Origin: an uncultured Algibacter sp.
GTDB lineage: Bacteria; Bacteroidota; Bacteroidia; Flavobacteriales; Flavobacteriaceae
Direction: 5' to 3'
NCBI GenBank assembly: GCA_937958265.1
Contig: CALGNX010000023.1
Location: 1 to 63,264, forward strand
Length of the DNA: 63,264 nucleotides
Below are positions 1-8,800 of the stretch, piece after piece (position 1 is the stretch's first letter; each line of letters opens with the position of its first letter). The notes beneath the pieces are model-generated. The model searched no databases and was not told the origin of the DNA. It worked only from the letters and a program-made list of their open reading frames with translations. Position numbers and translations under genes: made by a program.

Positions 1-44
1 GACTCATAATCAGGTGGTCCATGGTTCGAGTCCATGTGGGACCA
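1..44 (+). tRNA. tRNA with CAT anticodon, 3' part only
   Basis: The window opens inside a tRNA. The anticodon loop CTCATAA (3-9) is followed by the 3' anticodon stem TCAGG, a 5-nt variable loop, a T-arm with stem CATGG/CCATG (20-24/32-36) around TTCGAGT, the acceptor strand TGGGACC (37-43) and discriminator A44. The anticodon CAT fits tRNA-Met, or tRNA-Ile2 if C34 is lysidine-modified; the missing 5' half prevents a choice. A 32-bp stretch of this 3' half recurs at 5246-5277. Confidence 0.85.
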
Positions 45-53
45 CTTTTAAAA

Positions 54-89
54 TCAAGCACTTACAAAATTATTGTAGGTGCTTTTTTT
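54..89 (+). terminator. Intrinsic terminator after the tRNA
   Basis: An 11-bp stem AGCACTTACAA (57-67) / TTGTAGGTGCT (73-83), with one G-T pair, is followed by a run of T on the + strand. It sits 10 bp after the tRNA and overlaps the stop codon of the opposing lipoprotein gene. Confidence 0.75.
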
Positions 90-390
90 AATCATAAATA
101 TTTATAATGTTAGCTCCTAGCTGTCTAGACTTTTCTTTTAAATCACTTATTATTTCTGAATAACCGCATCCTTTTAAAACTGCTTTTGGAGCCGTATAAA
201 ACTTTTCAAAAGGCCCTTTAACTTCTCCAATTAAGGATGCATTATCCAAATTAATACCAGAATTGTTATTTAAAACTAAAACTTTATGTTTTTCATTTAG
301 AGGTTGTACATTTTTATTTTGAAGCGCTATTTTATACCTAGGCGAACAGCTTGTTAATATTAGTAAAATTATGATTAATTTTATTTTCAT
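88..390 (-). CDS. Small hypothetical lipoprotein
   Basis: About 100 residues. The start is placed at the ATG at 388-390 because it gives a compact lipoprotein signal: MKIK, a hydrophobic stretch, then the lipobox LTSC with the acceptor cysteine near residue 15. An upstream start would add a meaningless aromatic-rich leader. The rest has a GEVKGPF strand and an amphipathic helix ending GANIINI, a fold pattern recalling RcsF/YbjQ-like small proteins, but I cannot assign a family. It is the last gene downstream of the Rhs toxin remnant and its putative immunity gene on the same strand, so an accessory or immunity role is possible but unproven. Confidence 0.6.
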   Translation of the reverse strand: MKIKLIIILLILTSCSPRYKIALQNKNVQPLNEKHKVLVLNNNSGINLDNASLIGEVKGPFEKFYTAPKAVLKGCGYSEIISDLKEKSRQLGANIINIYD

Positions 391-519
391 TTTTGCGTAA
401 TTATTTCTAAAAAAGTAATATTGTAATAAAAAAAGAAATTTCAATTTATGTCAATCGATATCCAAAAGTTCAAGTACTAAATAACTGTTATGTATTTTGC
501 TTCTAATTTTAATAACTTT

Positions 520-909
520 TTATTTACAGTTTTCCAATATGGCTTGAGCGTAGAAAGATCCCCAAAATAACCAAGATACACCTACGACTGTAAACATTAT
601 AGTAAATGTAATAGATAGTAAATGACTTTGAGCTGTTTTAGGTTTCTCATTTATTATTTCCGTGGCATTGTGTTTTTTATGATAATAAATGTAATTTAAT
701 GCCATTAATAAAAAAGCAATTCCAATCATAACCCATTTATCAATCTTATAGCAAAACCAGTTAAGCGCAATCATATCAATTACACTATTAACCCATAAAG
801 ATTCTACAAAACTCAATGCTAATACAGTCGTAAAATGCGGCTCTGGCTGAACAAGCACTTTGATGTAAAAAAGGTAATAATAGTAATAAAAAACTTCAAA
901 TAATTTCAT
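520..909 (-). CDS. Hypothetical multi-pass membrane protein, candidate Rhs immunity protein
   Basis: 129 residues with about four hydrophobic segments (roughly 5-20, 27-45, 57-75 and 97-120) and an aromatic-rich N-terminus; no recognised domain. It starts 10 bp after the natural end (920) of the Rhs toxin reading frame on the same strand, the usual place for a cognate immunity gene. An inner-membrane immunity protein would suit a membrane-acting toxin, and the Rhs tip upstream carries glycine-rich hydrophobic segments. The immunity role is inferred from position alone. Confidence 0.55.
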   Translation of the reverse strand: MKLFEVFYYYYYLFYIKVLVQPEPHFTTVLALSFVESLWVNSVIDMIALNWFCYKIDKWVMIGIAFLLMALNYIYYHKKHNATEIINEKPKTAQSHLLSITFTIMFTVVGVSWLFWGSFYAQAILENCK

Positions 910-919
910 GCCTTGTCAA

Positions 920-2588
920 TTAATAATGTCCAAATGTTTGATCTCTAAATGGTAACCATGTATTTCTGAGCCATCTCTGATAACTAGAGGTATTAGTAAT
1001 TAGTCGTCCGGCTTCCCAACCTATACTCCAAACAGCACCATTAAGCCCCCTAAAGTAGAATATAGGTTTGATCCTTGTTCAATAGCCATACTAAATGTTC
1101 CTATTTGGCCAGCACTATGTTGAGCGTTTATATCATACGCATTGTATAGACCTAAACCATAACCAAAGCCTTGCAGACCTGTTCTGATTCCACCTGTACC
1201 ATAAGTTTTAATCTGTCCAGCAGATCCACCACCCCAACTACTTGAATATAGTTTTGGGCTAAAATTAGTTCCACGTTGGTTATATAGTCTAAAAGAGGAA
1301 CCTTTCAAAGCATCATTACCAAAAGTAGCTCCAGCTCCAACCATAGAAAGAGACAAACCCGTATAACTAATATTTTCATTACCCTCAATATTAGGTGCTA
1401 TTTCTATTGAGCCCCAATTTTTAGGAGCCCTTATATTGTGTAAAACAAACGAAGCTATATACTCATCAGCAGTTATCACCCAATCACCATAATCGCCCTC
1501 CACATAAACATTAACCCTTGGTCCGTTTACCAATGGTATTTGTGCTTCATCTTGCTCTGGAAGTTTAATAAAATCTTCTTTAGTACCACTACCACCTGCT
1601 ACTGTCGACCATGTTAAATCTAAACTACCCAAACTATTAGTATTAGCTAACCCTATAGATGCAACTCCTGGTACGAATACCTCTACTTTTACTGTAAAAA
1701 TACCAAATGCTTTTGCTCCTTCGCCTATAATTAAAGCAGATAAACTTTCCCCAACAATAGCTCCCAAAATAGCGCCAATAATAACTCCTTTCCAAGTATC
1801 TCCATCCCACTTCCAAGCAAAAGGATTCAGCTCACCTCCATTAGCGACTGTACCTCCAATATATGCGCCTACAATAGCTCCAATTATTATTGCTAAAAGC
1901 TCTTCTCCAGATGGATCTGTATATTTTAGTGGATTATTCCAAACATAGCCAAATCTATTAAAACTTTGCGAATTATAAGGGTCTTGTATATAATTATCTG
2001 GCGATAAAAAGCGTCCTAAATTGGCATCGTATATTCTACCATTCATGTGTATTAAACCTACACTTATAAAATGCTCATGTCCTGTATAACCTCTACCTAA
2101 TAATGAAGACTCATAATTAAATGTTGTTGCTCCAGTTGATGACGAAAACTGCTCTACCTTACCCCAAGCTCCAAAATGTGTTTGTTCCACTATATTAGCG
2201 CTACTATCTGTAATTGCTAAAATACTGCCTAAGTAATCTCGGTGTAAATAATGGTACTCGTCAATACTCCCTTTCTTTATATGTGCAATAGGTGCGGTAT
2301 ATGCATCGCCACCTATATAAGTTATAAATTTTGATGAGTTATCATCATTAACAATTTCAACAGGCATAATAGAAGAATAGTTTTTTTTATATCTAAGATC
2401 ATCTTTATCCGCATTTAAACCACCATAATAAGCTACGGTTCTATTCATCATTGGGCCATATTCAAAACTAACGTGCCCTTTATTGTCCTCTAAAATATCA
2501 ACGGGTTTTTTAAATGCATTGTATGTTATTTGTTGCAACGCATGTTCTTCATAATAACTATCACCTTCAGTATTTAGTGTTATTTCTT
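920..2588 (-). pseudogene. Rhs/YD-repeat polymorphic toxin, 3' part (core and C-terminal tip), frameshifted
   Basis: This is the C-terminal piece of an Rhs protein. It has an YD-type tail (NAFKKPVDI, FEYGPMMNRT), the RHS-associated core ([50 protein letters not shown]) and a long variable tip with two glycine-rich hydrophobic segments. The frame has no proper start: it runs open from a cassette junction at 2588, and the first usable codon is a TTG at 2538. Near 1045 the frame ends at a TAG (1021), but with one extra A in the TTAATGG stretch it continues as GAVWSIGWEAGRLITNT and ends at 920, just before the next gene. A one-base deletion has therefore probably broken the toxin tail. The toxin activity is not recognisable. 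Confidence 0.85.
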
Positions 2589-2715
2589 CGTGATTGTGTA
2601 TGATTAGTTGCGTGATTTAAGCCCTAAAGTTAGCAAATAAAAACCGAATAGAAAGTCCGCGAGGACTTTCGTAAGTAGGCTATTACCAGGCAATTAATTA
2701 TACACGGTGTTAGGC
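2589..2715 (-). repeat. attC-like recombination site of the DUF4145 cassette
   Basis: On the minus strand the site starts with GCCTAAC (2715-2709, R'' type). It runs through GTGTATAATTAATTGC, a central hairpin GAAAGTCC-GCGA-GGACTTTC type, and ends with GCAACTAATCATACAC and ATCACG at 2589. The two 16-nt arms pair with two mismatches. In the circular cassette the end would join TTAGGC (3484-3479), giving a 7-bp perfect R''/R' pair. A diverged copy lies at 41661-41786. Confidence 0.65.
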
Positions 2716-2722
2716 ATAGTAT

Positions 2723-3451
2723 TTATTGACCAAGTCTTTTTCTTTTCAGCTTTAGACCTTTGTTTGGGATTTCATATAATGTATCAAAAACATTTTCCAC
2801 TATTTCTATAGCCAAAGCTAAATCCTCTTTAGATGGGCTTGAAAGTTCGTGGACAGCCTCATTTCCCAAAAATCTATGTTCGTGCAGAATATCAGCATTT
2901 TGAGATGTTAGTTTTCCACTTTCGTGCAGTCCGTTTATTTTTCCTTGCAGATTGGTTTTTCTTCTTGTTTCAGTAGTTCCGTCTTGTTTTGTAAATTCCA
3001 CATTTCCACCCGTTATTCCATTTTCTTGACAAAGTCCTTCAACTAATGCTCTCACTCCAGCTCCACAGAGTGTCAAGTTTCCATAATTATAGCTATCAAT
3101 CGTTTCTCTATAAATTCTTTGCAAATTAAAAGGCACATTCATATAGTTTTTTAAAGCTAATGTACTCTTACTTCTTTTTGGATATAGAAGAATCGTTTCA
3201 ATAGAACGTCCTTCGTGGTCATCGTCTTCTGAATTTGTTGAACGAGACCTAAACGTAACTGTTTCACAACCTAAACATTGAATTATTTCATAATCTGTGT
3301 GCCATTGGTAAGAGTAATACTCGTCCCAAGGGTCAATTCCTTTTTCGTTAATTGAAGCAAGAACAATATGTTTTGTGTCATTTTTGCAAGACGAACAAAG
3401 CACTCTGAATTTTTTGTCTTTCGTTTTATCAGTTTCAAATGTGATTTTCAT
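2723..3451 (-). CDS. DUF4145-type protein with N-terminal zinc-ribbon-like cysteines
   Basis: 242 residues. Two CxxC pairs (VLCSSCK at about 19-22 and IQCLGCE near 60) suggest a zinc ribbon. The C-terminal half (LCGAGVRALVEGLCQENG, then HEHRFLGNEAVHELSSPS) matches the pattern of the DUF4145 family, often found in defence or accessory contexts and fused to restriction-type modules. The function is unknown. It is the only gene of the 896-bp cassette: the start lies 34 bp after the cassette's G/TT boundary and the stop is 8 bp before the attC-like site. Codon choice (many TTC, GTT, TCC) looks somewhat unlike the neighbouring Rhs genes, consistent with import. Confidence 0.75.
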   Translation of the reverse strand: MKITFETDKTKDKKFRVLCSSCKNDTKHIVLASINEKGIDPWDEYYSYQWHTDYEIIQCLGCETVTFRSRSTNSEDDDHEGRSIETILLYPKRSKSTLALKNYMNVPFNLQRIYRETIDSYNYGNLTLCGAGVRALVEGLCQENGITGGNVEFTKQDGTTETRRKTNLQGKINGLHESGKLTSQNADILHEHRFLGNEAVHELSSPSKEDLALAIEIVENVFDTLYEIPNKGLKLKRKRLGQ

Positions 3452-3484
3452 TCTTTGTTCGTGTTTCGTTTATATTATGCCTAA

Positions 3485-3698
3485 CAAGTTTATATCTACT
3501 GCTGTTTTGATAGGAATATGCCCCTACAGCAGAGTTGTTTTGTATTCTGCCAAAAGGGTCATAACTCTTTGTATGTGTTATAGCTCCCGTAGCTTGAGTT
3601 AACCTGTCTAAATTATCATAGGTAAAATTTTCTGCTCCTGTAAATGCCTTATTATGGCGGCTAGTAAGGTTTCCTCTTTGGACATCAAATTCTAAATC
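3485..3698 (-). pseudogene. Rhs/YD-repeat protein fragment, 5' side of the interrupted gene
   Basis: 71 codons open on the minus strand reading FDVQRGNLTSRHNKAF, then NFTYDNLDRLTQATG, SYDPFGRIQNNS and ending YQNSSRYKL at the cassette boundary. The F-YDNLDRL and SYDPFGR motifs are canonical YD repeats. A TGA stop (3699-3701) precedes it, so the N-terminal body of the Rhs protein is gone. The frame continues exactly into the piece ending at 2588 once the cassette is removed. Confidence 0.85.
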
Positions 3699-3710
3699 TC
3701 AATATAAATT

Positions 3711-4088
3711 CTACTTGTTTTCACATCCGTAATCAATTTTAAAAACAACAACGTTACCTTTTCTATCAGTAATTAAATTATCGCTTCCACTTTTTTTGAA
3801 AATGCTATCTCCAGGTTTAATATAATTAAAAGCACCGCTTCTATCATAATTAAAGATTACAATATCTTTTCCTTTATTTTTAGTTAGTCTGATAGTTTTG
3901 TTCAAATGATTCATAGAGTCTATATATTTTTCAGAAACTAAGCCTGAATAGGATATATTCTTTTGTATTTCAAAAGATTTTTCACATGATGATATACTGT
4001 TTTTCGTTTTTGTAATAAAAAAAATAATACCGATTACTGGTGCCATATATAAAGCAATTTTCCAGTATAACTTAAATATTTTTTTCAA
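3711..4088 (-). CDS. Hypothetical single-pass membrane protein
   Basis: 125 residues with one N-terminal membrane anchor (about residues 9-27, ALYMAPVIGIIFFIT) and a soluble domain with an SGLVSEKYID segment and a glycine-asparagine rich beta end (DRKGNVVVFKIDYGC). No known family recognised. It lies between two Rhs pieces, 54 bp downstream of a lipoprotein gene on the same strand. Small genes in that position are often displaced immunity genes or remnants of exchanged toxin-immunity modules; here that is inference only. Confidence 0.55.
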   Translation of the reverse strand: MKKIFKLYWKIALYMAPVIGIIFFITKTKNSISSCEKSFEIQKNISYSGLVSEKYIDSMNHLNKTIRLTKNKGKDIVIFNYDRSGAFNYIKPGDSIFKKSGSDNLITDRKGNVVVFKIDYGCENK

Positions 4089-4142
4089 GATTTTCAGATT
4101 ATATTTTTCTAATAAAGATAATTTTTAACCAATGGAAAGGGC

Positions 4143-4772
4143 TTATAATTCAACAGTACTCAAAAAATGTGTTCGTATAATTTCTTCTTTTCCAGCCTTT
4201 ACTAAGTTAGTATATACTCTTGATAAACGTTTACATTTTTCTAAACTGTTTTTATCTAGTAAAACACTCATTATTAGATATTTTTGACAGTCTGATATAT
4301 TGTAATCAAAAGAATTAATTTTTAAATATAATGGGGTAAAGTATTTCTTTGCGGATAATAAATCTCCTTGTAACTCATATGAAATACCTAATAACAAGTT
4401 TTTGTAAGCACTATTCGGAAGTTTATCTAATTCTTTTATAGCTTTATCGTAATTTGAAGTCCATAAGTATCTTTTCGCTTTCATGATTTTTAAATTATCT
4501 ACCTCGGAGTTTGATAATTTCTTTTTAGAATAAATATCAAACAAACTATCTAATTCTATCAAGAAAGGATAATTGTTAAACTCTTCATTGTCATTTGATA
4601 GATGAGCTATTGGAATATTGGAATATTTAACAAATATTTCATACTTCAAATTATCCTTTATACTATCCTTTTGTATTATTTGTAATTCTTCCTCAGATTT
4701 TTTTCTCTCTCTTTGTACTTCACCCTTACAACCAAACATTAATAGTAGAAACACTATAATTATAATTCTCAT
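4143..4772 (-). CDS. Hypothetical lipoprotein with TPR-like helices
   Basis: 209 residues. The N-terminus is a short lipoprotein signal (MRIIIIVFLLL) with lipobox LMFGC, cysteine at residue 15, followed by a charged linker. The middle (KRYLWTSNYDKAIKELDKLPN, then YKNLLLGISYELQGDLLSAKKY) has the helix-turn-helix spacing of one or two tetratricopeptide repeats. The function is unknown. It lies downstream of the truncated Rhs core copy (4917-5250) on the same strand, so a former immunity role towards a lost toxin tip is plausible but unproven. Confidence 0.55.
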   Translation of the reverse strand: MRIIIIVFLLLMFGCKGEVQRERKKSEEELQIIQKDSIKDNLKYEIFVKYSNIPIAHLSNDNEEFNNYPFLIELDSLFDIYSKKKLSNSEVDNLKIMKAKRYLWTSNYDKAIKELDKLPNSAYKNLLLGISYELQGDLLSAKKYFTPLYLKINSFDYNISDCQKYLIMSVLLDKNSLEKCKRLSRVYTNLVKAGKEEIIRTHFLSTVEL

Positions 4773-4916
4773 TTTTTTGTTATTTATTCTAAATAATTCT
4801 TCTTTTTAAATATATATTAAAGCTCGAACTTTTATAAACAGTAAATACAATAGTTGTTTTATAAATTTTATTAATTCGGATTAACAACTGTCCTAATTTG
4901 TAGGGAAGTCTACAAG

Positions 4917-5250
4917 AGCGCCAATAATAACTCCTTTCCAAGTATCTCCATCCCATTTTCAGGCAAAAGAATTTAATTCGCCACCATTAGCGACTGTACC
5001 CCCAATATATGAGCCTACAATAGCTCCAATTATTATTGCTAAAAGTTCTTCTCCAGATGGATCTGTATATTTTAGTGGATTATTCCAAACATAGCCAAAT
5101 CTATTAAAACTTTGCGAATTATAAGGGTCTTGTATATAATTATCTGGCGATAAAAAGCGTCCTAAATTGGCATCGTACATTCTACCATTCATGTGTATTA
5201 AGCCCACACTTACAAAATGCTCATGGCCTGTATAACCCCTACCTAATAAT
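4917..5250 (-). pseudogene. Truncated duplicate of the Rhs core
   Basis: 334 bp align without gaps to 1771-2104, about 95% identical by eye. They encode the same RHS-associated core end ([37 protein letters not shown]). An in-frame TGA follows NSFA and the match stops abruptly on both sides. At the 5250 end it is fused to a copy of the tRNA 3' half, the two sharing the bases ATAAT at the joint. Confidence 0.85.
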
Positions 5251-5277
5251 CAGGTGGTCCATGGTTCGAGTCCATGT
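5246..5277 (+). repeat. Direct repeat of the tRNA 3' half (candidate attachment-site copy)
   Basis: These 32 bp are identical to 6-37, covering the anticodon-loop end, 3' anticodon stem, variable loop and complete T-arm. After that the acceptor part has decayed (TAGAACTAC against TGGGACCAC, all changes being transitions). Repeats of a tRNA 3' end at the far side of a block of foreign genes are typical of integrase-mediated islands. No integrase remains between the copies. Confidence 0.7.
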
Positions 5278-5294
5278 AGAACTACACTTAAACC

Positions 5295-5331
5295 TCTTAA
5301 TCTTTTGATTAAGAAGATTTTGTTTTTTTTT
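5295..5331 (+). terminator. Terminator-like hairpin after the tRNA fragment
   Basis: An 8-bp stem TCTTAATC (5295-5302) / GATTAAGA (5307-5314) with a TTTT loop is followed by a T-rich tract. It sits downstream of the tRNA relic as the hairpin at 57-83 sits downstream of the tRNA itself. Confidence 0.5.
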
Positions 5332-5773
5332 ATGGGTTAACTAAAGCGGTGTTAATTATTTAAATTTCTACTAATTTTAACTCACATACATTTATAACCA
5401 ATAAAATAAATATAGTTTAATCACCTAAATCAGCACCAGTAAAACTAAACACTCTAAACATAAGCACCTATATTACTTCTATTAAAAAAAAAGAACTCTA
5501 CCCTAGTAGCAAACTTGTATGGACTCCTCCAACTCATCGTTTATAAAATGCTTTGTTAAAATTAAAATTTAGAGGAAAGACATTTATTTAATCCATTAGA
5601 AATAGAAAATTGAGCTATTGCATCAACATAAGAATAAAGCGTAAAAAGCCCATTTACATCTAGTACAAATAGATATTAGTTTCATAATAGCAAAACAAAA
5701 ACAACGACTACACTGCTATTTGTTTTTTAAAAATGCTTAACAATATAGAAACATAACATCCCACTTTTGATTG
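5332..5773. other. Intergenic stretch without a supported gene
   Basis: AT-rich DNA between the island and the secreted nuclease gene. A short minus-strand frame around 5570-5690 (VDAIAQFSISNG) is open for about 38 codons but has no good start and no recognisable family. I see nothing else of note before the promoter box at 5774. Confidence 0.5.
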
Positions 5774-5781
5774 TAATTTTG
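5774..5781 (+). promoter_or_regulatory. -7 box TAATTTTG
   Basis: A perfect TAnnTTTG box of the Bacteroidota housekeeping promoter type, 27 bp upstream of the ATG of the secreted nuclease-like gene. Confidence 0.55.
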
Positions 5782-5808
5782 TAAAAACCATAACCCAAAA
5801 CTTATTTG

Positions 5809-8800
5809 ATGAAAAGAGAACTACGCAGTACACTTTTATGCTTAATCGCCGTGCTTTATGGCGTGTGCTTACAGGCTCAAAATGTTTTTATTAACGAATT
5901 TCATTACGACAACGCTGGAGGCGATGTGAATGAAAGCATTGAAATAGCTGGTCCCGCAGGAACAGATCTTACAGGATGGACATTAGCCCTTTACAATGGC
6001 TCTAACGGCAAACCTTATAAAACGGTAAACCTTGCAGGAGAAATAGCAAACCAACAAAATAACTATGGAACCTTAAATTTTTTAATTTCTGGAATCCAAA
6101 ATGGTGCACCAGATGGTATTGCACTTGTAAACGCTACTGAAGATGTACTTCAGTTTATATCTTACGAAGGACAACTTACCGCTGTAAGCGGCCCTGCAAT
6201 TGGTCTTTCTAGTATAGATGTAGGCGTAGCAGAAGGATCTCGTACGGTAGCAGAAGGATCCATATCATTATTCGGTGACGGAACAGAAGCTGAAGACTTT
6301 AATTGGCAGGTTACGGAAACTAGCACTTTTGGTCAAATAAATACAGATCAAAATTTTGGCACATCAAATAGTACTGCTGTAATTAATGAGTTTGTATTTA
6401 AGCATACCGGGGCTGATACAGACGAGTTTATTGAAGTGCTTGCAAAACCTAATAAAGATCTCTCCACCCATACACTACTCATTATTGAGGGCGATGCAGA
6501 CGCAGCAGGCACTATTATTTCTGTTTTTAAATTAGGAACTACCAACGCAAATGGATTCTACACAACGCCTTTTCAAAATAATGTTTTTCAGAACGGATCG
6601 CAAACCATCTTGCTTGTTTCAAATTTTAATGGAAACATAGGAGATCGTATTGATACGGATACAGATGGAGTGATTGATATAACGCCTTGGGAAGCACTTA
6701 TAGATAGTGTAGCAGTAAGTGACGGTGGTAATAATGACGTTTTTTACACAACACGCGTTCTTACTCCTGACTTTGATGGAGGAACGCTTACAGTGGGTGG
6801 CGCATCTAAAATCCCTAACGGAATGGCTACGGGCAGCAATGCAAACTGGGTTAGAAACAACTTTAACGGCGCTGGCTTACCAAGTTTCCCAGATGCTATG
6901 GCATTACAGGGCGAAGCTGTAAATACACCTAATGCTAAAAATGAAACCGTAGCCGTAGCCACAACACCCATTGATAATTCTTCAGTCCTTATTAACGAAT
7001 TGGATGCAGATACCAAAGGGTCTGATAACTTAGAGTTTATAGAACTTTACGATGGAGGGCAAGGAAACACGCCTTTATCAGGGCTCGTAATCGTTGCATA
7101 TAACGGAAACCGGGATACACTATACAGAACCTTTGATTTGGAAGGTTTTTTCACAAATGAAGAAGGATACTTTGTTTTAGGTAATGCAAATGTAATAAAT
7201 GTAGACCTCGTAATACCTGCTAACTCTTTTCAAAACGGGGCAGATGCTATAGCACTTTACCAAGGAAATGCGCTTGATTTTACTAACGGAGCAGCACTTA
7301 CTTTGGACGGCCTTGTTGATGCTGTAGTATATGGCACAGATGATGATACAGACCTAGAACTCATTACGCTATTAAACCCAGAACAGGAACAACTTAACGA
7401 AAATACAAACCAAAGCAAAGACTCAGAATCCTTACAACGCATACCAAATGGAGCAGGCGGAGTAAGAAACACAGCAAACTATATAGCACAAACTCCTACA
7501 CCAGGTAAAGCAAACGACGCTGTTATTACTCCAGGCGACATATTAACAATCGCACAAGTACGAGATGCAGCAATAGGCGATACGGTTACAACTACCGGAA
7601 TTTTAACTGTGAGTGATCAATTTAATGGCCCTGCTTTTTTACAAGATGCAACTGGAGGAATTGCCATTTTTGACAACCTTGTTCACGGAGAAAATGTATT
7701 AGCCATAGGCGATTCTATTACTGTAACTGGCACAAGAAGTGCTTTTAACAACCTTGCGCAAATAAGCCCTGTAAATATTGTAGAAGTGAATAGCACTGCA
7801 ACAGATACTGTAGAGCCCGTAACCGTTACACTAGCACAATTACCAGACTACGAAGGCCAATTAGTACAAGTTTTAAATGCAAGTTTTCCTAATGCAGGTG
7901 ATTTACTTTTTGGCAATTCCAACATAGAACTTACAGATAGTAGCGGCACTGGGCAATTACGTATAGATGGTAATGCATCATCAATTATTACATTAACACA
8001 ACCTAACAGTTGTGATATTATAGGCGTAGTAGGGCGTTTTAATGATAATTTCCAATTACTACCTAGAATAGCAAGCGATATACCATGTGCTACTCTTTTT
8101 GAAAGCCCAGATAATACGTCTACTATTTCTAGAGATGATAGCTTTGATGTGGTTACTTGGAATATTGAATGGTTTGGAGATGAGAACAACGCGCCACCTG
8201 CAGGAAAACCTATGTCCGATGAAATACAGAGAGACAGTGTACGTGCCGTTTTAAAAAGGCTAGATGCAGATGTTATTGCTGTAGAAGAAATTGCAGATGA
8301 TGCACTTTTCACAAACCTAGTAGATGGATTAGAAGGATATAATTATGTACTTTCTAGCGCTGTATCTAACCCTACAGGAACAGCACCTTTCCAAAAGCTT
8401 GGTTTTATTTATAAAACAGCTACGGTAACCCCTGTAAAAACACAAGCCTTACTCGCAACAATACACCCTTTATATAATGGGGGAGACGAGAGTGCTCTAG
8501 TAAATTACCCTAACACACCATCACGTTTTTATGCAAGTGGTCGTTTACCTTTTTTAATGACCGCAGATGTCACTATAAATGGAATTACAGAGCAAATTGA
8601 TCTTATTGCATTACATGCTAGAGCAAATGGAAGTACACAATCTCAAAGCAGATACGATATGCGTCGATTTGATGTAGAAGTACTTAAAGATTCTCTAGAC
8701 ACACAGTTTTCCAACAGAAAAGTCATCCTTTTAGGGGATTATAATGATGATGTAGATGAAACAGTTGCAGATGGTATAACTACTACAGAATCATCATTTA

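Larger units (their letters stand above)
2589..3484 (-). mobile_element. Integron-type gene cassette inserted in the Rhs gene
   Basis: 896 bp containing one gene and one attC-like site. On the minus strand the cassette begins TTAGGC just after a G (forming G/TTAGGC, an R' box) and ends ...ATCACG before the Rhs frame resumes. Removing it joins codons for SRYKL to EEITLNTEG in frame, with no target duplication or loss. This is the geometry of integron-cassette recombination (cut between G and TT) rather than transposition. No integron integrase is present in the window. Confidence 0.75.

Noticed and set aside
3375-3602. A + strand open frame across the DUF4145 start and the Rhs fragment
   Set aside because: It runs antisense to two well-supported coding stretches and across the cassette junction, so it is a shadow frame.
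5570-5690. Minus-strand 38-codon open stretch
   Set aside because: No start codon in a good context, no homology recognised, and the length is compatible with chance in AT-rich DNA.
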